From a virus: a stretch of DNA of 42,885 nucleotides. Below the pieces are notes generated by a model that was not told where the DNA came from, searched no databases, and saw only the letters and a list, made by a program, of their open reading frames with translations. The DNA is taken from IMG/VR virus record IMGVR_UViG_3300008108_000162, positions 1 through 42,885 of that record. The stretch is one strand, 5' to 3'. Numbering within the stretch: the stretch's first letter is position 1; every line of letters starts with the position of its first letter. Positions 23,817 to 35,800 of this stretch are shown here, piece after piece. The position numbers and the translations under genes are program-made.

Positions 23817-26800
23817 TTATATTTGAAGTGCCAATGAGAACGGAGTTACTAATGAGAATAGAGATTTACTAAATGTTCTACCCACAAGAGTACCAGTAGC
23901 TTGGTTAATACTCAATCCAGTACCAATTCTAAAGTCACCATCTTGGTTACCAGACGTAAAGAATATTCTACCACCACCCAATTCCGTAATCTCATAAATT
24001 GGGTTTGCTACACCACTACCACCCTGATTTGGAGGAAGTGCTTTAAATGTCACACCTGCTCCATTATAAGAGTAGTCAATACCAGTTGCTACAATTAAAG
24101 AACCAAATTCTTCTAATGGTGCACCTGCTGTTATAAACTCTGCTCTAGTTCTCAAATATCTATTGGTTTCTAGAGTTTCTAGTCTTTGTTTAAATATTAC
24201 TTCATCCGCATTTCCGAATTGACCGTTATAGTAAGATGATGCTGCTGCAATTGCTCTCTCATTACCACCATATAGTAAATCGGTTGCACATGCATCAACA
24301 ATCAATCCAGTATCACGAGAACAACTAGCCTCATTATAGACTAAATATGGGAATGCTCCATTTGTGTATCCGATTGCTCTTTGTTTTAATTCTTCTTTTC
24401 CAGACAATAATCTAACTGCGGCTTGTCTTCTTTTTGTAGATGGTGCTAAGTATGTTAATTGAGTATTTGTTACTAATTTTTCAGATATTCCTCTAGCAAA
24501 ATTAATACCATCAACAGTTTGTTTCTTTTGTCCAATTGTACCATTATCGGTATATGATTCGTAAATAGCAACTGAAGGTATTCTATAATAATAAGACCCA
24601 GCTTCAATACTTCTTTCGTTACCACCATAAACTAAGTCAGTTCTGATAGCATCTATAATAAATCCTAAATCACGCGAACAACTTGTTTCGTTGTATTGAA
24701 GTGTACTCCAAGAAGAACTTAGGAATGTAATAGTTTCTTTTTGTATAAGCGTTTTATTAAATTTCAATAAATCAACTGTTGATACTAATGATGCCGATGG
24801 TTGTTCAAATTTAGGATTTAGAACAACTTTTGAAGATAATCTACCTGCCCATCTTACACCTGTAATAGTTGGGTCTAATTGATTTGCTTCAGATGGTACA
24901 CCAGCTTTAGTTGCTTTAGATGGAAATGCAAAATAGTATGAACCAGCAGTTACACTTCTTTCAGTACCACCATATAGTAAATCAGTTGCTGCTGCATCTA
25001 TTAGATAACCAACATCACGAGAACAAGAAGCTTGATTGTAATAAACTCCACTCCAAGAAGAAGATACATAAGCTATTGTTTCTGCTGCTATAAATGGTTT
25101 ATTTTTTCTTAACAAATCAAACGATGCGGAAACTTGCTGAGATGCTGTTACAAATAATATGTTTTGTATTACTTTTTGAGCTACTCTACTTGCGTAGTTG
25201 ATACCTTCTACAGTTTGTTTTAATTGTCCATCACCATCACCATCTCCTAATAAAGTTGCCTTAGATGGATATTTGTAATAAAACTCAGCACTCATATATG
25301 TTCTTTCAGTACCACCATATAGTAAATCAGTTACTACACCATCAATTATATATCCAACATCTCTACGACATTTTTCCTGATTATAATTAAATGTACTCCA
25401 ACTAGCAGTTAAGTACTGAAGTGTTTCTTCTTGTATAAATTGTCTATTATTTCTTAACAATTCTACCGAAGCCGATACCGATTGAGATGCCGTTGTAAAT
25501 GTTGTATTTTTAATAATATTAACAGCTACATCTTTTGCAAAATTAATTGCGTTTACAGTTTGTTCTTTTTGAGAACCTGTTGCTAAAGAAGAATAAATAT
25601 AATAATATGTTCCAGCTTTTGCACTTCTTTCGTTACCACCATAAAGAATATCAGTTGCTACCGCATCTATAATATATCCAACATCACGTTTACATCTATC
25701 TAAACTATATGTAAATTCATTCCAAGAAGAAGTAATATAAGAAAGAACTTCAGCTTGTATAAATGGTTTGTTTTGCTTCATTAATGCATGTGATGCTGAA
25801 GCGTGTGCTGAGGCTGTAACAAATAGTGTATTAACAATTACTTTTTGTGCTAATTGCCCAGCATAACGGATACCATCTAATGTTTCATCTAATTGTGAAC
25901 CAGTTGCCGATGATGGATATAAGAAATAGTATTTACCTGCTGTAATTGTTCTTTCGTTACCACCATAATATATATCCGTTGCTACCGCATCTAAGATATA
26001 TCCAACATCTCTCTTACACTTAGATTCATCATAAACAAATGAAGAAGTTGTATTTGAACCAGTTACCCAAGAAGAACTAATATATGCAATAGTTTCGTTT
26101 TGTATAAATGGTTTGTTTTGATTTAATAATGTCCAAGCATTTGTTCTCTCCAATGATGCAGTTTGATACTGAACATTTTGTAGAACTTTTTGCGCCATTT
26201 TACTTGCGAAGAATATTCCATCTAAAGTAAAGTTCAATTGAGATGTTGTGGCTTGTGATGCTGATTCAAAGTAGAACTTACCATTTACAATAGATGCAGA
26301 ATCCACACCAAATAACATATCTTCGGCTGCTCCACTAATAATTAAACCAACATCTCTCTTACACTTAGATTCATCATAAGAAGCTGTACTCCAAGAAGAA
26401 CTAATGTATGCAATAGTTTCATTTTGAATAAATCCTATGTTTTCTTTTAACAAATTGTAAGCGTACCATACATTTGATGCAGTTGATGGTGATGAATAAT
26501 TTACAGGAGAACCTGCTACACCAATACCATTTGCAATTATATTTGTTACAATTGAAATAGATGATGAAATTAATGATGCTTCATAATCAGTACCAAATGA
26601 TGAACTTAAATATTGAGATGTATTAGTAAATTTAATACTTTCTGATGTATTTGCTACTAATGTAGGTATTACTCCCAATCCATTTTCAACAATATTTGTT
26701 ACAACCGCAAATGAAGAACTTACTCTATTAACTTCATAAGCAGATGAAGCATTTGATGAAGTATATTGAGTTGTTGCTGTTACTTTAATGTTATTTGATG

Positions 26801-29800
26801 TGTTTAATATTGGTTGTGGTTCTGCAATAGAAATACTATTAACAACCGATTGTGCAAATCTTCTAGCATAATCAACCGCTTGTACAGTTTCAGATTTTTG
26901 AGCTGATGTTATTGCTAAAGAAGGATATAAGTAATAAAACTCTCCAGCTTTTGCACTTTTTTCGTTTCCACCATATAATAAATCGGTTGCTACTGCATCT
27001 ATAATATACCCAGTATCACGTCTACACTTACTTTCAATGTAATCTAAATCTTGCCACTTAGCGTTTACAAAACCAATAGTTTCTTCTTGTAGGAATACTT
27101 TATTTGATTTTAATAAATTGTAAGCGTATTGAGTTGCTGCATCAGGTGCTGTTAATAAAGAACCCGATATAACTCTCATTGCCAATCCTTTTGCGTATCT
27201 TACACCAGTCAATGTTGGTTCTAATTGAGAATCTGTAGCTTGTGATGGATAATCATAATAATATCTACCAGCTACAATACTTCTCTCATTTCCACCATAT
27301 AAAAGGTCAGTTGCTACTGCATCTATAATATAACCAATATCACGAGAACAACTTGCTTCATTGTATAAGAAATCTTGCCAAGAAGAACTTACATATGCAA
27401 TTGATTCCGATTGTATAAATCCTTTATTTGCTAATAATGAAGTATAAGATGCCGAAGTAGCTTGTGAATACCAAGCAGATTCGGATATGTGGTACATTAA
27501 TGTACTCTTAATTGCTTTCTGAGCCACACCACTAGCAAATTTCAACGCAGTTATTGTTTGGTCTAATTGAGTTGTTGTTGCTTGTGATGGATAATCATAG
27601 TAGAACTTACCATTTGTTAATGATGCGGAATTTCCACCATACAATAAATCAAATGCAGCTCCACTAACAATTAAACCAACATCACGTCTACACTTAGCTT
27701 CATCATAATAGAATGAAGACCAAGAAGAACTCATATATGCTATTGTTTCATTAACTATTAAATCAGTATTGTTAATTAACAAGTTATACGATGATGTTAT
27801 TTTTGTATTTGTATTTGAAGTAGCTTGAGGTCCTACATATGATATAGAACTTGTACCACTATTCAATAATACATCTATTACAACACCAAATGATGATGAA
27901 ACTAATTTTGATTGTAAATCTCTATTAACACCATCAACTAATCTTATTTGATTTGTATTTGTTACTTTAAAACTTGCTGATGTATTTAATATTGGCGTTG
28001 GTATTACACTTACACCATTTTCAACAATGTTTAATACGTTTCCAAACAAATTAGAAATTCTACCCTTTTGATATTCAGAACCACTTACCAATGGTAGTAT
28101 TTGTGTAACCGAAGTTGTTTTAATAGATGCCGATGTATTTGTTACAATTGCAGGTATTGAACCCGTTCCACCATTTATTATGTTGATAACAGTTGCAAAT
28201 GATGAACTTAAAGAACTTGTTTGAGAATTATAACTACCACTTCCTAATATTTGATTGTAAGATGATATATGAAGAAGTGTTGGAGTTGATAATTCAAACC
28301 CATAGTTAAAGTTATTAGCCAATGCATCAGGTAAAGAAGCACTTCCATTGTATATAATATCTTTTATTAATTCAAATGAAGCAGTTGTTATACCAACCTC
28401 AACTGAACTAGCTGATACTGATGATGATACAATTGGTTCGTGTGTTACTTTTATTGCATTTACACCATTTCCAACAAATGTAGGTAATGTGGCTAAACCA
28501 TTTTCAATTACTTTGGTAACAATTGATACCGATGAACTAACAAAATTAATTTCAGAAATTCCAGCATTTATTGAAGAAGTATATTGATTAATAGTACCAA
28601 TTTTAATATTACCATCAATATTACTTTTTACAGTAGGTGCAGATAATTTAATATTTTGAACTATCTTTTTAGATAATGCTTTTGCATAATCAACACCAGC
28701 TACAGTTTCTTTAACTTGTTCTGTTTTTGTTGCTTTTGAAGGATAACGATAATAGTAATCGCCAGCAATAATACTTCTTTGATTACCACCATACCATAAA
28801 TCAGTTGCTACATTATTAACAATATATCCAACATCCCTTCTACATTTTTCTCTATTATAAACTAAGTATGGATAGAATGCATCTATAAATTGAATAGTTT
28901 CATTTTGTATAAATTCTCTATTATATACCATCAATGAATACGCAGATTGTACATACTCCGTTGGTTTAATTAATATTTGATTAGAAATTACTTTTTGAGA
29001 AATACCTGCCGCAAAACCAACACCATCTAAAGTAGGTCCTTTTTGTTCTGTAGATGTTGGTGAAACTGAACCTGTATATACTGCTGCTGATGGGTATAAG
29101 TAATAGTATTGTCCTGCTTTAGAACTTCTCTCATTTCCGCCATATACTAAATCTGTTGCTACATTATCAATTATGTATGCAACATCTCTACTACAACTAG
29201 CTTCATTAAATTGGAAATTATTTATTCCAACCCAAGAAGAACTAAGGAATGCAATAGTTTCTTTTTGTATGAATTTTTTATTTTTATTTAATAATTCATG
29301 TGTAGCAATTTCACTAATTGTTGGTTTTTGAAGTAATTCGTTATTTGCTATTTTTACAGAAATACCTTTAGCAAATTTAATACCATCTAATGTTTGGTCT
29401 TTTTGACCTGATTCATTACCATCACCCTCAACAGTTGCTAAAGATGGATATAAATAATAATACTCGCCAGCTCTTGCAGATGCTTCATTTCCGCCATAAA
29501 GTATATCAGTTGCTACTGCATCTAAAATATATCCAATATCACGTCTACATTTAGATTCTGAATATTCAAAGAAACTCCATGCTGAATTTAAGAATCCAAT
29601 AGTTTCGGTTTGAATTAATTCTTTGTTATTTCTTAATAATTCAAATGCAGTTTGCTTAGACAATGAACTTGATGCAAATACTTTATTATTTAAAACTTCT
29701 TGTACAATATTTTTTGCATACGTTATACCACTAAGTGTAGGACCCAATTGAGTAGATGTTGCTGTTGATGGTTCTATGTAATAATACTTACCAGCTTCAA

Positions 29801-32800
29801 TACTTCTTTCGTTGCCACCATATACAATATCAGTTGCTACCGCATCTAAAATATATCCAACATCTCTCTTACAAGTTTCTTCATTATAATAGAATCCATT
29901 CCAACTAGCGGATACATATGCAATAACTTCATTTGCAATAAAGTTTTTATTTTGAGCAATTAATTCTTTAGTTTGTAGTTTATTTTGTGAAACTTTTATA
30001 AATTGTTGATTTCTTAATAATCTATCTGCTAAATTTTTTGCATATTTTATACCAGTAACAGTTTCTTTTAATTGCGAACCCGTAGCTGCTGATGGGTACA
30101 AATAATAGTAAATTCCAGATTTTATACTTCTTTCATTACCACCCCATTTAATATCAGTTGCTACTGAATCTAAAATATATCCAACATCTCTCTTACAAGT
30201 ATTTTGGTTGTATTGCTTTGTACTCCAAGAAGAACTAATATACTCAATTACTTCATTTTGTATAAATTCTTTATTATATTTTAATAAATCATAAGCAACA
30301 TTAGATTGGGATGTTGGTAAATTAAACACAACATTTCTAATTACTTTTTGTGCTAATTGAGATGCGTAGAAAATACCATCTAAAGTTTGATTTAATTGTG
30401 CTCCTTGCGCCTGTGATGGATATTCATAATAGAATTTACCATTAACAACTGATGCTGAATTACTATTGAACACCAAATCTTCAGCTGCTCCACTTATTAT
30501 TAATCCAACATCTCTACGACATTTTGCTTCATCATATGAAGCAGTTGACCAAGAAGATGATAAGTAAGCGATAGTTTCATCTTGTATAAATGAAATGTTA
30601 TTTTTTAATATACCATAAGCTATCCATCTATTGTCATTACTTACAGCAGTTGCGTAAGATGATGTTGGTAATGATAATGTACTTAAAGTTGAATTTGTAC
30701 CATTTGCAATTACATTTGTTACAATAGAAATTGATGCTGATATTAGATTACTTTCAGTTGTTGTTGCAGATGAACCAGAAATATATTGAGGTGTACCAGT
30801 TACTTTAATATTTTGATTTGTATTTAAAACCAATGTTGGTAAAGAACCAGTTCCATTTTCTAATATGTTAATTATTTTATCAAAACTTGCACTTACTGAA
30901 TTTAATGGATTACCAAAGTAAGATGATGAAAGTATTGCCGATGATGAATACTGATTTGAATTTGTAATCTTTACAACATTTGTTGTATTTTTAATTAATG
31001 TTGGTAAAGACCCAGTTCCATTTTCTACTATATCTAAAATAATATCAAACGAAGAATTAGCTACATTTTTATAAGTTTCAGAAATAGATGCAGTTGATAC
31101 AAATTGTGTTTGGTTAGAACGTTTAACTAAACCTTTTGCATTATTTACTATTGTAGGTATAGAGCCTGTACCATTTGATATTATATCAATTACAATATCA
31201 AAACCAGTGTTTACTTTTAAATAATCAGTAGGTTGTACAAATATTGATGCGGTATATTGTGTATATACATAAGTATTTTTTACAACACTATCTGCTAGGA
31301 TTCTTGCATAATCAATACCTTCTAAAGTTTGTTCTAATTGTGAACCTGTTGCTTGTGATGGGTATAAATAATAGAATTTACCCGCTTCTACACTTCTTTG
31401 ATTTCCACCATATAAAATATCAGTTGCTATTGCGTCAATTATATATCCAACATCTCTCTTACAAGTTTCTTCATTGTAAGATTGTAAACTTAAATCAGAA
31501 TTTATTTTAGCAATAGTTTGATTTTGTATCCAATATTTGTTATCTAATAATAAATTGTAAGCAGTTTGATTAGATAATGATGCTGTTTGGAATATTGTAT
31601 TTTGTACAATTTTTTGTACCAATCCACTAGCATATCTAATACCATCAAGTGTTTGATTTAATTGTGCTCCTTGCGCTTGTGATGGGTACTCTAAATAAAA
31701 TTTACCATTTACAACAGAAGATGAGAATGAATTAAATAATAGGTCTTCAGCTGCTCCGCTTATAATTAAACCAACATCTCTACGGCATTTAGCTTCGTTA
31801 TAAGATGCTGTTGACCAAGATGAACTTAAATAAGATATTGTTTCATCTTGTATAAATCCTATATTTTGTTTTAATAAATTATATGCATAAAACGAATTTG
31901 ATGCAGATGTAGCCGATGTATAAGATGATGTTGATAAATTTAATGTACTTAGTAAAGATGCCGTATTTGTGCTTGCTAAAATACCCATCACCAATCCAAA
32001 TGAAGATGAAATTATATTAGCCTCATTCTGAGTACCAGCAAATGATGAAGTTATATATTGTGATGTTAATGTAGTTTTAACGTTATCATTTGTATTTAAT
32101 ACAATATTTGGTAAAGAGCCAGTACCATTTTCTACAATATCCAAAACAATAGCAAATGATGAACTTACTTTTTCAATTTGTTGTACATCAACAGAATTAG
32201 ATGATGTAATTTGAGAACCAGCTATTCTAGCAACACCTTTTGCCGAAGATGATACTAATGTAGGTATTGCAGATAATCCTTTATCTATAATATTAATTAC
32301 ATTACCAAATGATGAAGATACTATAAGTTTATCCGATGTATTAGCCGAATTTGATATTTTAAATTGAAGTTCATTTGTTTTCTTTATACCATTTTCAGTA
32401 TTAGTTACTAATGTTGGTGCTACTGAACTTCCGCTTTCTATAATTTTAGCTACTATGTCAAATCCATCTTCAACCGATTTACCACCAATAGCAATAAGTT
32501 TGGATAAATCTTTTGCAAAATTTACACCATCTAAAGTTTCGGTATTTTGGTCAGTAGTTGCTAAACTTGGATATTTGTAATAAAATCTTCCTGATGTTAT
32601 GCTTCTTTCGTTGCCACCATATACTAAATCAGTTAGTACACCATCTATAATAAATCCAACATCTCTAAAACATTTTGATTGTATATAATTTAAAGATGGA
32701 TATGTATCGTTTATATAATCTAATGTATTTTGTTGAATAAGAGTTCTATTATCTTTTACCAACTTTCTTGCTGCTAACACAGAATCAGATGGTTTAGATA

Positions 32801-35800
32801 AAACATTACCCAAAATTATTTGTTGAGAAAGTGCATTTGCATATTCTATACCAGTTGTAGTTGGGTCTAATTGTTGTGTTGTTGAAGGCTCTCCACCTAT
32901 TGTTGCCGCTGATGGATACAAATAGTAAAACTCTCCAGCTATTGTAGTTCTCTCATTACCACCATATACCAAATCGGTTCTAACAGCATCTATAATATAA
33001 CCAACATCTCTTTTACATTTTACTTCATCATATTGAACACCGCTCCAAGAAGAAGATACATATTCAACAACTTCAGCAGCTATTAATGCTTTATTTTTTC
33101 TAAGTAAGTTACTAGCTTCTAATTTATCAGAATTAGCCGATTGGAATATTGAACCGCTTACTATTTTTTGTGCTAATCTGCTAGCGTATTTTAAACCATC
33201 TGTTGTTTGAAGTAATTGTGAACCTGTTGCTTCGGATGGATATAAGAAATAATATAATCCTGCTAATCTACTTCTTTCATTACCACCATAAACTAAATCA
33301 GTTCTTACCGCATCAATTACATATCCAACATCTCTCTTACAAGTAGATTCATTATATTCAAAACTACCCCAAGAAGAACTTAGATATGCTATTGTTTCAT
33401 TTTGAATAAATTCTTTGTTATTTACAAGTAATGCATTTGATGCGGATACTGCTGTTGATGGTAAACTAAATGAAATATTTTGAATTAACTTTTGTGCTAA
33501 TCTACTAGCATAGTTTATACCATCTAAGGTTTGATTTAATTGTGCGTATTGAGCTTGTGATGGATATTCATAATAGAATTGTCCATTTACAATTGATGCT
33601 GAATTTGCGTTCCAAATTAAATCTTCAGCAGCTCCACTTATAATCAACCCCACATCACGTCTGCATTTAGCTTCATTATAAGATGCCGTTGACCAAGAAG
33701 AACTTAGGTAAGCAATAGTTTCATCTTGTATAAATGAAATGTTATTTTTTAATATTTCGTATGCAGCTTTAGTATTATATGTGTTTATAGAAGATGTGTA
33801 TAATTGTTTAGCAAATAAATCTACATTTCCAGTTTCAATAATTTGAGTAACTTTTGAAATAGATGAAGATATAAATGTAATATCACTACCACTAGCTGCA
33901 TGTGATGCTGAGATATATTGATTTGCATTTGTTACTTTTATATTTGCTGCGGTATTTTGTACTAAAGTTGGTAATACGGATGTTCCATTTGTAATTACAT
34001 TTATTACCAAACCAAAAGATGAACTTATACTTGCTGTTTGTGTATTTGTACCAACATTTGAACTTAACCATTGTGGAGTTGATGTTACTTTAATACTTTC
34101 AGAAGTATTTGGTATTAATAAACTTGATGTTTGTGATAATCCACCACTTACAATTCTAACAACATATCCAAATGATGATGAAATACTTGATGTTAAATCA
34201 GCCGATACAGCTGCACCAAATATTTGTTCAATATTTGTAATCTTTTTAAGTCCACTTATAGATGATGTAAATACAGGCTCCGCTCCTATTCCATTATCAA
34301 TTATATTTGAAACAATATTAAAGTTTCTATCAATTGTATTAATTTCATTAGGTGTAACATATGATGATGTTATCTGAGAACCAGTTGTTACATTTAGAGG
34401 ATTACCAGAATTCCAATTTAAGCCTGTATTAAGTGCTAAAATAGATGGTATAGCAGATATACCTCTTTTTACAATACCTTCAATAATAGCAAAAGAACTA
34501 CTTATTGAATTTTGTTGAGTTGTAGTACCACTAAAAGAAGATGTAATATTTTCAAATGATGAAACTTTAATATTTTTTTCATCATTATTTACAATTCTTG
34601 GTGTTTCTAATATTATATTTTGAACTATAAAATCACCAATAATTTTTGCATATCTGATACCCGCTATTGTTTCTCTTTTTTGTATAGAAGTTGCAACAGA
34701 TGGATAATCATAATAGTATCTACCCGCAATTACACTTCTTTCATTACCACCATATAATAAATCAGTAGATACTGCATCTAAAATGTATCCAACATCACGT
34801 CTACACTTATCTTGATTATATTTTAATTGTGGAAATGCAACATTTACATATTGAATCGTTTCATTCTGAATTATTGATTTATTTTGTCTCAATAAATTAT
34901 ACGCAGATTGAGTAGATGCGGATGGTTCATTAAATGTTTTATTTTTTACTAAATTTACAGATACACCTGCGGCGTATCTCATACCATCTAATGTTTGCCC
35001 TAATTGTCCTTCGGAATCACCATCTCCTTCAACGATTGCTAATGATGGATATAGATAATAGAATCTACCAGCTTCTCTAGCTCTTTCATTACCACCATAT
35101 TTTAAGTCAGTAATAACAGCATCTACGATATATCCAACATCTCTTTTACATTTAGTTTCATTATACAAAAAGTTACTCCAAGACGAAGATAAAAATGCTA
35201 TTGTTTCATTTTGTATAAATGGTTTGTTAATTTTTAAATTTTCAGCAACATTATATTTTTCTTGCAAATAAGGGTTATCATCAATTTTAGTAAATGTTAT
35301 ATTTTTAACTAAATTTTCTGCTAAACCAGCCGCATATTTTACTGCTGTCTTTGTTGGTTCTTTTTGTGTTGTTGTTGCTTCGGATGGATATTCATAATAA
35401 AATCTACCAGCTGTAATACTATTATTGTTTCCACCATATAATAAATCCTGACAAACTGCATTTATTAAATGCCCAACATCTCTACGACAAGTTATCTCAT
35501 CATAATATATGTTTGACCAAGACGAACTAACATAATTTATTACTTCTTCTTGTATAAATGATTTACTACCAGTTAATATTTCATAAGCGTTTAGTATATC
35601 AACATTTTGAGTTGGTTCTAAACTTCCAGATATTGTTTTAGGAAACGTTACCGTATTTTTTATTAAATCAAAAGGTGTTTCCGAATTGTTTATTATATTA
35701 AACTTACCACTTAAAGTATTATTTATTTGTGATGTATAATATAATGTATTTGGTGCATCATATGGTACTGCAAATGTTATATTACCAACACTATCACCAT

